From Rhodospirillales bacterium (GTDB lineage: Bacteria > Pseudomonadota > Alphaproteobacteria > Rhodospirillales > Shumkoniaceae), in contig JANQJG010000191.1 in the NCBI GenBank assembly GCA_028281785.1, forward strand, positions 1 through 34,211: 34,211 nucleotides of DNA, read 5' to 3'. Position 1 is the stretch's first letter, and the number at the start of each line of letters is the position of its first letter. This document shows positions 23,818-31,529 of this stretch, one piece after another. A program made the position numbers and the translations under genes. The notes below the pieces were generated by a model. The model searched no databases, had not been told where the DNA came from, and worked only from the letters and a program-made list of their open reading frames with translations.

Positions 23818-25863
23818 TCAGTCCCGAACCGGTCGTGTCGCCCGCTCCAGCCACGCCCTCGTTTCGGGGTCGAGCAGAGGACCGATCTCGGCCCGGACGC
23901 GGGCGTGATAGGTGTTGAGCCACGCCATTTCCTCCCCGGTCAGAAGCGCGGGGTCCACGAGCGGGAGGTCGATCGGGGATAGGGTCAAGGTCTCGAAACC
24001 GAGAAGCGATTTCTCCGCACCGGGCGGCGCATCGACCGCGCGCACGGCCAAGAGATTCTCGATCCGAATGCCGTAGGCGCCCTCTTTGTAGTATCCGGGC
24101 TCGTTGGAAAGGACCATACCCGGCTCAAGCGCCACCCGGCTTGGGAGCTTCGATATCCGCTGGGGGCCCTCATGGACACCAAGATAGCAGCCGATCCCAT
24201 GGCCGGTGCCATGATCGTAGTCGAGCCCGGCCGCCCACAGGGCGCGCCGCGCGAAGGCGTCGAGCTGCGATCCCGAGGTGCCTTCGGGAAACACCGCCAC
24301 GGCCAGGGCGATATGCCCCTTGAGAACGAGTGTGAACCGCCTTTGCATCTCCCGCGACGGTGTGCCGATGGCGACCGTCCGCGTGACATCCGTCGTTCCA
24401 TCAAGGTATTGGGCACCTGAGTCGATGAGAAATAGATCGCCAGCGCCCAGTCTAGAATTGGTGTCCGGGGACGTGCGGTAGTGCACGATCGCGCCGTTGG
24501 GACCCGCCGCCGAGATCGTCTCGAAACTGGGCCCCGCATAGCGTTCGTCCTCGCCGCGTAGCGCGTCGAGCCGTGCCGCCGCGGACATCTCGCTGACCGA
24601 GCCATCCTCGGCAACTGCCGCAAGCCAGGCCAAAAAACGGGCCAGGGCCACACCGTCGCGGCGGTGCGCCGCGCGAATACCTGCGAGCTCCACATCGTTC
24701 TTGCACGCCTTCGGTCGGATGCAAGGATCGGATCCGTGGGCGATCCGGGCTCCGGAACGGCGCAGCCGGCGTGAGGCCCAATGAGGCGCCGCCTCCGAGT
24801 CGACGCGGATACACCGCTTCTCCGATCCCAGTCGATCGAGCGCCGCGGCGAGCGTCACCGGCTCGGCGATCCGCACGCCGTTGCCGAGATGGGTGCGCGT
24901 TTCATCCGTGATCTTGCGCTCGTCGATAAAAAGGTCGACCGTCGCGTCGGCATATAGGATCGCGAAAGCCAACGGAACCGGCGTGTAGGGGATGTCGCCG
25001 CCGCGGATGTTGAGCAGCCAAGCGATCGAGTCAGGGGAAGAGAGGAACACGGCGTCAACCTTTTCCGACCCAAGGTCATCGGCGATCTCGCGTCGCTTTT
25101 GAGCGGAGTTCTCTCCGGCAAACTTGTCGCCGTGCGGAACGACCGGCGCGATCGGCGCCGACGGACGGGCAATCCAGATCGCGTCCACCGGGTTGGACGA
25201 AAGCGGGGTCAGCCGCCCACCCGCCTTTTCGCAGGCAGCCCGTAGGCGACTGACCTGTGAAGAGGTGTGCAGCCACGGGTCGTAGCCCAGCCGCGCACCT
25301 GCCGGTAGGTGATCCGAGATCCACTCGGAAGGTGGTTCGTCCACGAGATGATGGATGGAGTAAAGGCTCGAATCGACTTCCCCCTGGGCCTGCAGGGTGT
25401 ACCGACCGTCGACGAAAATGGCAGCGCGATCGGGGAGCACGACGGCGGTGCCGGCCGACCCGGAAAACCCCGTGAGCCAAGCCAGGCGCTCCGATCGGGC
25501 GGCGACAAACTCACCTTGATGCGCGTCGCCGCGGGGCACCACAAAACCGTCGACGCGGCGTCGGCGCAAGATGTCGCGGAGGGCCGCGAGCCGCCTGTCG
25601 GATTGGTTCGGTTGTTTGGGCGCCTCATCGCCCGCGATCTCCTCTCTCAAGCTCCGCAGCTCGGCAACGAGCGTCGGGTTCTCGGCCAACGTCGGGGCCG
25701 GGGCGATCAGGGTCATCCAGGCGTCCCGACTCCGGTTCACCGGGGCCGCCACGACCCCGCGCATCAGCGCCCGCAGCTCCTTCCCGGATATCCGCAAGCC
25801 GGCCTCGCGCAGGTCTTTCGCGAGACGCGTATCACGGCCGGACGAGGTTTTTCGTGCTGGCAT
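23818..25863 (-). CDS. Aminopeptidase P family protein with N-terminal extension
   Basis: This M24B metallopeptidase removes N-terminal residues before proline. The 681-residue protein has two creatinase-type N-terminal domains (about 90-390; start near RLAALRDILRRRRVDGFVVPRGDAHQGE) and a C-terminal pita-bread catalytic domain (about 395-625). Metal-ligand motifs are LIDSGAQYLDGTTDVTRTV, HGTGHGIGCYLGVHEGP, LSNEPGYY and the glutamate of FETLTLSPIDL. Family members I know are near 600 residues and begin close to the RLAALR segment. Here about 80 helical residues precede it (LREAGLRISGKELRALMRGVV and onward), which I do not recognise. The gene is the first of a minus-strand series. Confidence 0.92.
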   Translation of the reverse strand: MPARKTSSGRDTRLAKDLREAGLRISGKELRALMRGVVAAPVNRSRDAWMTLIAPAPTLAENPTLVAELRSLREEIAGDEAPKQPNQSDRRLAALRDILRRRRVDGFVVPRGDAHQGEFVAARSERLAWLTGFSGSAGTAVVLPDRAAIFVDGRYTLQAQGEVDSSLYSIHHLVDEPPSEWISDHLPAGARLGYDPWLHTSSQVSRLRAACEKAGGRLTPLSSNPVDAIWIARPSAPIAPVVPHGDKFAGENSAQKRREIADDLGSEKVDAVFLSSPDSIAWLLNIRGGDIPYTPVPLAFAILYADATVDLFIDERKITDETRTHLGNGVRIAEPVTLAAALDRLGSEKRCIRVDSEAAPHWASRRLRRSGARIAHGSDPCIRPKACKNDVELAGIRAAHRRDGVALARFLAWLAAVAEDGSVSEMSAAARLDALRGEDERYAGPSFETISAAGPNGAIVHYRTSPDTNSRLGAGDLFLIDSGAQYLDGTTDVTRTVAIGTPSREMQRRFTLVLKGHIALAVAVFPEGTSGSQLDAFARRALWAAGLDYDHGTGHGIGCYLGVHEGPQRISKLPSRVALEPGMVLSNEPGYYKEGAYGIRIENLLAVRAVDAPPGAEKSLLGFETLTLSPIDLPLVDPALLTGEEMAWLNTYHARVRAEIGPLLDPETRAWLERATRPVRD

Positions 25864-25969
25864 GGCCCCGCAGTATCCTGCAACCGACCCAGGTTAGGCG
25901 GCCCCGACTTCGCCAACAAGAACAAAGCGCGGACCGCCCTTAAAGTCTTTATGTGACGGGAGTGTTGCG

Positions 25970-25986
25970 GCATGCATTGCATGCAA
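25970..25986. repeat. Short palindromes upstream of the DUF1127 gene
   Basis: GCATGC-ATT-GCATGC at 25970-25984 overlaps the perfect 10-bp palindrome TTGCATGCAA at 25977-25986. It lies in the 251-base gap between the aminopeptidase start and the DUF1127 start, about 130 bases before the latter. It may be an operator or a hairpin in a leader; no regulator is identified. I see no convincing promoter in this gap. Confidence 0.4.
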
Positions 25987-26114
25987 GTCTGCGTTGCAGG
26001 CTTTGCGCTTCCAGCGCGGCGATCTTCGTCTTACTTCTTCTACCATCATTTTAGGAACGACTTGCAACAAGAACAGCCCAACAGACGACCGCATCCAGAA
26101 AGGAGCTTAGGATC

Positions 26115-26462
26115 ATGACTCAGTACAACAACCTACCCCTGTCCCAACTTGTCGATGTCAAGAGTGACCTGACCCCGGAAGCCCTCAGGATCGAGGCGGA
26201 GCGCCGGCGGAGTGAGGAGATGGCCCGCCTGATCCGTTTGGCGGCCGGTTTCATCGGCCGTCGCGTCCTGGGCCCGATCGTGCGCTGGTACCGTCGCGAG
26301 CAGCTGCGCGAGGATCTGATGCGTCTGGACGATCGGACACTCGCGGACATCGGGATTTCGCGCAACGACATCCCGCGGTTCGTCCAGGTCGCGCATCAGC
26401 CGCAATTCGCGAATGACGCGTCCGGCGCCCCGCGCGAGCCGCGTTCCCGCCTCGCCGCGTAG
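26115..26462 (+). CDS. DUF1127 (YjiS-like) protein
   Basis: This 115-residue protein has the DUF1127 motif at about 67-93: RREQLREDLMRLDDRTLADIGISRNDIP. Other members are small basic proteins; in some alphaproteobacteria they bind RNA and influence small-RNA turnover and phosphate or carbon responses. Here a charged N-terminal half of about 50 residues and a disordered Pro/Arg tail flank the motif. A strong AAGGAG lies 12 bases before the ATG and a second AGGA 4 bases before. It is alone on the plus strand and followed by a hairpin terminator at 26485-26518. Confidence 0.9.
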   Translation: MTQYNNLPLSQLVDVKSDLTPEALRIEAERRRSEEMARLIRLAAGFIGRRVLGPIVRWYRREQLREDLMRLDDRTLADIGISRNDIPRFVQVAHQPQFANDASGAPREPRSRLAA

Positions 26463-26484
26463 GATAATCGCCTAGTCTTCAAGC

Positions 26485-26518
26485 AAAAAAGGGCATCGTC
26501 CGACAGGGCGGTGCCCTT
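26485..26518 (-). terminator. Intrinsic terminator shared by convergent genes
   Basis: A 10-bp stem (26489-26498 with 26509-26518; one G-T pair) encloses a 10-base loop. Read on the minus strand the stem is followed by a T6 tract (A6 at 26485-26490), making a classical terminator for the hydrolase gene at 26575-27687. On the plus strand GGTCTTT follows, so it may also stop the DUF1127 message. Confidence 0.8.
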
Positions 26519-26574
26519 GGTCTTTGCGCGCAAGATCCGAGGCTTCGCTTTCCTTGTGACGGCTGGCCGCGAGA

Positions 26575-27687
26575 TTACCTGAATATATCCTTGAGGATGC
26601 GATCCATCGCCCAGTGCGAGACCTTGTGCCTGGGATGGGTCTCGTCGATCAGGACCGCGAACCGGCCGCCTCCCGCCGCCGCCGCCGCTGACACCACCGC
26701 TGGCTCGTAGAGCTTGCCCTTGCGATTGTTGTAGCAGCACCGGTCATAGCGGTTGAACACCTGGATCTGGGCACGGTCTCCGCCCAGGGCCGCGAGAACG
26801 AACATCTCCGGATAGTTGGCGGCACGGATCATCGGGGCGAAGAACTCCGGGGGCGGCGACTGCTTAGCCTCTTCCCCGGAGCGCAGATACATCGGATAGA
26901 CCCCGGCCACGGGGTAACTCCGCCGGATTCGCGGGTCCACGGCAGCGGAAACGATCGTGACCCAACCGCCCGCGGAGAAGCCCACCATGTCAACGCTTTC
27001 ATACGAACCGCTTGTTCGGGCGTGGGTCATCCCGATAACGACGGGCTCAAACCACAGCCTCATGGGCAGGTCCACCAGGTCCAGGGCACGAAAGGCGCGC
27101 ACCGCGTACCAGCCGTATCGCGGTAGATACCGAATGCCCATCGAATTGCGGCCATATTGGGGAAGGCTAAAGACCATGACGTCGATCCCCGCCCGGACGA
27201 GGAGGGCGATCGGCCTCCTCAGATTGCTGTAGGTGCCATCGCCGCCATAGCCGTCATGCAGAAGAACCAGCCGGTTGCGGGAGTCTCTGGCGCGGTAGAA
27301 ATCCACAAAGGCCGTGTAGTCCTTGTCCACCTGCGCATGAAGCCGATCGATCCGATCGAGATTTGGCAGACCAGCGAATCCTTCCACCCGGACATCCCGG
27401 TCCAACTGGGCCGGCTGCTTGGAAACGGGCACGCCACCCGGCCCCCAAATCGCGTCGACCAGCGCCTGACGCGTGGCGGTGGCATCCTCGGGGCTTCGAA
27501 TCGTGATCAGGGCCGCCGGGTCGGTCTTCAGGAAGCGTGGATGAATCTCCTCGTACTGATAGGGGTCATCCGTACGCCAGAGCTTCCACAGGAGCCGGGT
27601 CGAGTCCAGCTCGTAAAGGCAAACGAGCACTCCATAGACCAAGGAAACAGCGACCAAAGGCAGGATACTAGGCCGTATCCGGCCCAT
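26575..27687 (-). CDS. Membrane-anchored alpha/beta hydrolase
   Basis: This 370-residue protein has one N-terminal hydrophobic segment (ILPLVAVSLVYGVLVCLY, about 8-25), so it is probably anchored in the inner membrane facing the periplasm. The body looks like an alpha/beta hydrolase: an oxyanion-type LLHDGYGGDGTYSN, the nucleophile elbow VGFSAGG (serine about 238), and a histidine near the C-terminus (HKVSHWAMDRIL). I do not recognise a narrower family or substrate. The ATG at 27687 is preceded by AAGGAGGT about 10 bases away; upstream ATGs at 27708 and 27720 lack such a site. It follows the lipoprotein gene by 58 bases and ends at a good terminator. Confidence 0.75.
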   Translation of the reverse strand: MGRIRPSILPLVAVSLVYGVLVCLYELDSTRLLWKLWRTDDPYQYEEIHPRFLKTDPAALITIRSPEDATATRQALVDAIWGPGGVPVSKQPAQLDRDVRVEGFAGLPNLDRIDRLHAQVDKDYTAFVDFYRARDSRNRLVLLHDGYGGDGTYSNLRRPIALLVRAGIDVMVFSLPQYGRNSMGIRYLPRYGWYAVRAFRALDLVDLPMRLWFEPVVIGMTHARTSGSYESVDMVGFSAGGWVTIVSAAVDPRIRRSYPVAGVYPMYLRSGEEAKQSPPPEFFAPMIRAANYPEMFVLAALGGDRAQIQVFNRYDRCCYNNRKGKLYEPAVVSAAAAAGGGRFAVLIDETHPRHKVSHWAMDRILKDIFR

Positions 27688-27745
27688 GAGCCATGCACCT
27701 CCTTTCATAGCCGCAGCCATCAGGCGCGTTGTTTCGGTTCTGTTT

Positions 27746-28057
27746 TCACCGCCTGACTCTCACATAACCGCGTTGGCGCATGCACTCGTCGAACAGACGG
27801 CTTTCGCTTCGTGCTCCCTCATAGTTGTCGAAATCACGGCGCAATTGGGTGTCTCCGAACACGCCGCCGCGGTTGGAGAATACCGGTTCCGGGCCATAGC
27901 GCCGCTCGATCTTCTCAGCTACATCCGCCTTGCATGCGGCGCGATCACGCGCCCACCGCTCTTCGGGATAGTTGGGGTTCTGCCAGCTGTAGGGCGCCGC
28001 ACAGGCGGTTACCGAGCATACAACAAACGCGGCGATGACGACATGGCGGCGACTCAT
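27746..28057 (-). CDS. Small lipoprotein of unknown function
   Basis: This 103-residue protein starts with a lipoprotein signal: a basic n-region (MSRRH), a hydrophobic core (VVIAAFVVCS) and the lipobox VTAC, so the mature protein would begin at C19. The rest is polar, with two further cysteines, and its C-terminal RLFDECMRQRGYVRVRR resembles ends seen in small alphaproteobacterial lipoproteins. I do not recognise the family. Its ATG shares ATGA with the stop of the TlpA-like gene and follows a strong GGAGG site 9 bases upstream. Position suggests an envelope role with its two neighbours. Confidence 0.75.
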   Translation of the reverse strand: MSRRHVVIAAFVVCSVTACAAPYSWQNPNYPEERWARDRAACKADVAEKIERRYGPEPVFSNRGGVFGDTQLRRDFDNYEGARSESRLFDECMRQRGYVRVRR

Positions 28058-28632
28058 GTTTTCTTTCCTCCAAGGCAATCGCGAAGAAGGTCGACGGCGT
28101 CGGGCGCATCCCATTCGACGGCACCGACCAGGCGACCGATTTCTTTGCCTTCGCTATCGATGAGCAGGGTGGTCGGCAAGCCTCTGACATCGAGCGTGCG
28201 AGCCGTCGCCAGATTCTTGTCGAGCAGCGTCTTCAGGTTTTCGATTTCGTGCTTCTGGTAGAAGCGTTCGACCACGTCCCCTCCGCCTCGATCCGCGGAA
28301 AGCGCCAGTACGGCGACTCCGGCCCCTTGAAGTTCGGCGTGGAGCCGGTCGAGGGCCGGCATTTCCCGAACGCAGGGCGCGCACCAAGTAGCCCAGAAGT
28401 TGAGCACCAGCCCCTGGCCGCGATAGTCGGCAAGACTCCGTTCCTCACCGTTTCCGTCGACAAAACGAATCTCCGGGAGGTCCCGTGGGGGACGCGTGAG
28501 CTCAAGGGCCGCGAGCGCGCCATCGGTCGCCACGCACTTTCCGCCCTCGGTGCTCGCATGGTAGAAGGTGAACCCCCCGGCGGCGGTCAGCACGGTTCCG
28601 GCAAGAATCGCGAGAAAGACTAGACGCTTCAA
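28054..28632 (-). CDS. TlpA-like membrane-anchored thiol-disulfide oxidoreductase
   Basis: This protein of 192 residues has one N-terminal membrane segment (about 4-24) and a periplasmic thioredoxin fold with the redox motif WATWCAPC (C84 and C87). Further pieces are [26 protein letters not shown] and [23 protein letters not shown] with the cis-proline. Such TlpA/ResA proteins keep thiols reduced, for example during cytochrome c maturation. The only reasonable start is TTG at 28632, giving the basic KR before the helix; the much longer open frame upstream is antisense to argH. The start is only 24 bases from that of divergent argH. It begins a three-gene unit with the lipoprotein and hydrolase. 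Confidence 0.88.
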   Translation of the reverse strand: MKRLVFLAILAGTVLTAAGGFTFYHASTEGGKCVATDGALAALELTRPPRDLPEIRFVDGNGEERSLADYRGQGLVLNFWATWCAPCVREMPALDRLHAELQGAGVAVLALSADRGGGDVVERFYQKHEIENLKTLLDKNLATARTLDVRGLPTTLLIDSEGKEIGRLVGAVEWDAPDAVDLLRDCLGGKKT

Positions 28633-28656
28633 AACAGACTCTCGATTGGTTGTGTC

Positions 28657-30084
28657 ATGAGCAAGAAAACTTCGTCCCCGGCCTCGCCGCCCAGCGCGAT
28701 CTGGGGTGGCCGCTTCGCGGCCGGCCCGACGGAGCTGATGCAACAGATCAACGCGTCCATCGATGTCGACCGGCGGCTCTATGCCCAGGATATCGCGGGC
28801 TCGAAGGCCCACTGCAAGATGCTCGTACGCCAGGGCATCATATCCAAATCCGACGGGGATGCCATACTCGACGGCCTTCAAAAGGTGCTGGAAGAAATCG
28901 AGGACGGCCGGTTCCCCTTTTCCCGATCGCTTGAGGACATTCACATGAATGTCGAAGCGCGCCTGAGCGAACTGGTCGGTGAACCGGCCGGACGGTTGCA
29001 CACCGCGCGTTCGCGGAACGACCAGGTGGCGACAGACTTCCGACTCTGGGTCAGAGAAGCGCTGGACCGGCTGGACAGGGATCTCGTGCGGCTTCAAGCG
29101 GTCTTGATCGATCAGGCCGAACGCCACGCCGACGCCGTGATGCCGGGCTTCACGCATCTTCAGACGGCGCAGCCGGTCACCCTGGGGCACCATCTTCTGG
29201 CCTATGTCGAGATGTACGGACGAGATCGCGGCCGGGCTGCGGATTGCCGCCGCCGCCTTGCCGAATGTCCCCTCGGCGCGGCCGCCCTGGCCGGAACGTC
29301 CTTTCCCATCGATCCCCACTCGACCGCTCGGGACCTCGGCTTCGAGCGGCCTTGCGCCAATTCCATGGATGCCGTCTCCGATCGGGATTTCGCCCTGGAA
29401 TACCTCGGAGTCGCGGCCATCGTCGGGGTCCATCTGTCCCGCCAGGCGGAAGAAATCGTCCTCTGGTGCTCGGATGGGTTTTCGTTTATGCGGCTTCCGG
29501 ACAGTTTCTCCACCGGCAGCTCCATCATGCCGCAGAAGCGCAATCCCGACGCGGCCGAACTGGTTCGGAGCAAGGCGGGACGGCTCATCGGCGCGCTGAA
29601 CGCCCTGCTCGTTGTCATGAAGGGGCTGCCCTTGACCTATTCCAAGGACATGCAGGAGGACAAGCAGCCCGTATTCGAGGCCGCCGACACGCTCGCCCTT
29701 GCGATCCCCGCGATGGCCGGGATGATGGAGGGCGCGGAGTTTGACCGTGAGCGGCTTCGGCAAGCCGCGGGACGCGGCCACCCGACGGCCACCGACCTCG
29801 CGGACTGGCTGGTTCGGGTCCTCGGCCTCCCTTTCCGGCGTGCCCATCACGTTACCGGCCGGCTGGTTCGCAAGGCGGAAGCAAGGGGCTGCGGACTCGA
29901 AGCGCTTTCCGTCGAAGAGATGCAGGCCGAGGAGACCGGAATCACGGACGCCGTCTATGGCGTCCTGGGGATCGACAATTCCGTCAGGAGTCGCAAGAGC
30001 CCCGGCGGCACAGCGCCGGAGAACGTGCACCGCGCCGTGGCCGACGCCCGCCGGCGTTTCCTGAAACGGCCACCAGGGGATTGA
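28657..30084 (+). CDS. argH: Argininosuccinate lyase
   Basis: ArgH splits argininosuccinate into arginine and fumarate, the last step of arginine synthesis. The 475-residue protein matches the fumarase/aspartase superfamily: [20 protein letters not shown] near the N-terminus, [37 protein letters not shown], and the signature loop [20 protein letters not shown] with the catalytic serine. It lies divergent from the TlpA-like gene and upstream of lptM, lysA and the TIGR02302 gene. There is no clear Shine-Dalgarno sequence before the ATG at 28657, and the 24-base divergent gap means both promoters must overlap coding sequence. Confidence 0.97.
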   Translation: MSKKTSSPASPPSAIWGGRFAAGPTELMQQINASIDVDRRLYAQDIAGSKAHCKMLVRQGIISKSDGDAILDGLQKVLEEIEDGRFPFSRSLEDIHMNVEARLSELVGEPAGRLHTARSRNDQVATDFRLWVREALDRLDRDLVRLQAVLIDQAERHADAVMPGFTHLQTAQPVTLGHHLLAYVEMYGRDRGRAADCRRRLAECPLGAAALAGTSFPIDPHSTARDLGFERPCANSMDAVSDRDFALEYLGVAAIVGVHLSRQAEEIVLWCSDGFSFMRLPDSFSTGSSIMPQKRNPDAAELVRSKAGRLIGALNALLVVMKGLPLTYSKDMQEDKQPVFEAADTLALAIPAMAGMMEGAEFDRERLRQAAGRGHPTATDLADWLVRVLGLPFRRAHHVTGRLVRKAEARGCGLEALSVEEMQAEETGITDAVYGVLGIDNSVRSRKSPGGTAPENVHRAVADARRRFLKRPPGD

Positions 30085-30101
30085 GAGGAGACGCACGCGA
30101 C

Positions 30102-30239
30102 ATGGCCTCAACGCTGCGTAAGGCGCTTTTGGCGCTTCTGTTCGTGGGATTGGCCATTCCGTTGGCCGACTGCGGCCGAAAAGGGCCGTTGGAACCGCCC
30201 CCAGACAGCGACTACCCTCGCACTTATCCGGCCGAATAA
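30102..30239 (+). CDS. lptM: LptM-like small lipoprotein
   Basis: This 45-residue gene, easily missed, encodes a signal peptide (RKALLALLFVGLAIPLADC) ending at a lipid-attachment cysteine C24, then GRKGPLEPPPDSDYP, the conserved CGxKGPL core of LptM (YifL) lipoproteins. In E. coli LptM associates with LptD and helps its disulfide assembly for lipopolysaccharide export; the gene lies beside dapF there, and here lies just before lysA, which fits. The residue before the cysteine is aspartate, unusual in a lipobox. An AGAGGAG site precedes the ATG by 11 bases. It lies between argH and lysA with gaps of 17 and 21 bases. Confidence 0.85.
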   Translation: MASTLRKALLALLFVGLAIPLADCGRKGPLEPPPDSDYPRTYPAE

Positions 30240-30260
30240 GCCGCAACCGGAGGCTCCCGC

Positions 30261-31529
30261 ATGGACCACTTCAGTTATCAGGGCGGCCGTCTGTGCGCCG
30301 AGGACGTCCCGATCGACGAGATTGCCGAGAGCGTCGGCACGCCGTTCTACTGCTATGCCAGCGCCACGCTCGAGCGGCATTACAGAGTCTTCGTGGAGTC
30401 ATTGGGCGATTTGGACGCCACGGTCTGCTTCGCCGTCAAGGCCAACGGCAACATCGCCGTCCTGCGCACCCTCGGCAATCTGGGGGCCGGCGCCGACGTG
30501 GTCTCGGGAGGAGAGTTCAAACGTGCGAGGGCCGCGGGGATCCCGGCCTCCCGAATCGTCTTTTCCGGTGTCGGGAAAACCGATGTCGAGATCGCCGATG
30601 CGCTAAAGGCGGGCGTATGGCAGATCAACGTGGAATCGGAACCAGAGCTGGAGACGATCAGCCGCATCGCCGACTCGCTTGGCGTCACGGCGCCGGTCGC
30701 GATCCGCATCAATCCGGATGTGGACGCCCGGACCCACGAGAAAATCACCACCGGCAAAAGCGAGAACAAGTTCGGTATCGAATGGACGCGCGCGCATGAG
30801 GTGTACACGCGCGCCGCGGGCCTGCCCGCCGTCGGGATCGTTGGCGTGGCCGTGCATATCGGCTCGCAGCTTTTGGATCTTTCACCGTTCAAGGACGCCT
30901 ATATCCGCATGCGGGATCTGGTGGCCATGCTCAGGGCCGATGGGCACCAAATCACAAGGCTGGATCTTGGGGGTGGGCTCGGTATTGCGTATGACGGCAA
31001 AGCCGCTCCTGCTCCGGACTCGTATGGCGCCCTCATCCGCTCCGTCGTTGGCGACCTCGACTGCCAAGTCGTGCTCGAGCCGGGCAGGGTCATTGCCGGC
31101 AATGCCGGGATCTTGGTGACCCGCGTAATCTATGTGAAGGAAGGGGCGACCCGGACTTTCGCCGTCGTCGATGCGGCGATGAACGATCTTCTGCGACCGG
31201 CGCTCTATAGCGCGAGGCACAGTTTTTTGACCGTGGCAGAGCCGGGCCGGGATGACCATCTACGTGAAATGGATGTGGTCGGACCGATCTGCGAAACGGC
31301 GGATACCTTTGCACGCGACGTCGCCCTGCCGAACCTTCGGCCCGGAGATATGATTGCCGTACGGACCGCCGGCGCCTATTGCGCCGTGATGGCATCGACC
31401 TATAACGGTCGGCCCTTGGTGCCGGAAATCCTGGTCAAGGGCGACAGATTCGCGGTCGTGCGCGAGCGTATCAGTGTCGACGACCTGCTGGCTCGTGAAT
31501 CGGTCCCAGACTGGGTTGTTCAGCCATGA
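30261..31529 (+). CDS. lysA: Diaminopimelate decarboxylase
   Basis: LysA decarboxylates meso-diaminopimelate to L-lysine with pyridoxal phosphate. The 422-residue protein has the fold type III pattern: the PLP lysine K60 in CFAVKANGN, GADVVSGGEFKRA, RINPDVDARTHEKITTGKSENKFGI, VAVHIGSQ, the phosphate-binding GGGLGIAY, EPGRVIAGNAGILVTRV, and the C-terminal GAYCAVMASTYNGRP. Length is typical. A GGAGG lies 7 bases before the ATG, and the stop overlaps the TIGR02302 gene (ATGA). It probably shares a message with argH and lptM. Confidence 0.97.
   Translation: MDHFSYQGGRLCAEDVPIDEIAESVGTPFYCYASATLERHYRVFVESLGDLDATVCFAVKANGNIAVLRTLGNLGAGADVVSGGEFKRARAAGIPASRIVFSGVGKTDVEIADALKAGVWQINVESEPELETISRIADSLGVTAPVAIRINPDVDARTHEKITTGKSENKFGIEWTRAHEVYTRAAGLPAVGIVGVAVHIGSQLLDLSPFKDAYIRMRDLVAMLRADGHQITRLDLGGGLGIAYDGKAAPAPDSYGALIRSVVGDLDCQVVLEPGRVIAGNAGILVTRVIYVKEGATRTFAVVDAAMNDLLRPALYSARHSFLTVAEPGRDDHLREMDVVGPICETADTFARDVALPNLRPGDMIAVRTAGAYCAVMASTYNGRPLVPEILVKGDRFAVVRERISVDDLLARESVPDWVVQP

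Noticed and set aside
28633..30246. Long minus-strand open frame running from the TlpA-like gene across the whole argH region (about 730 codons in all)
   Set aside because: Only the last 192 codons read as a protein family; the rest is the exact antisense of argH, a GC-rich shadow.
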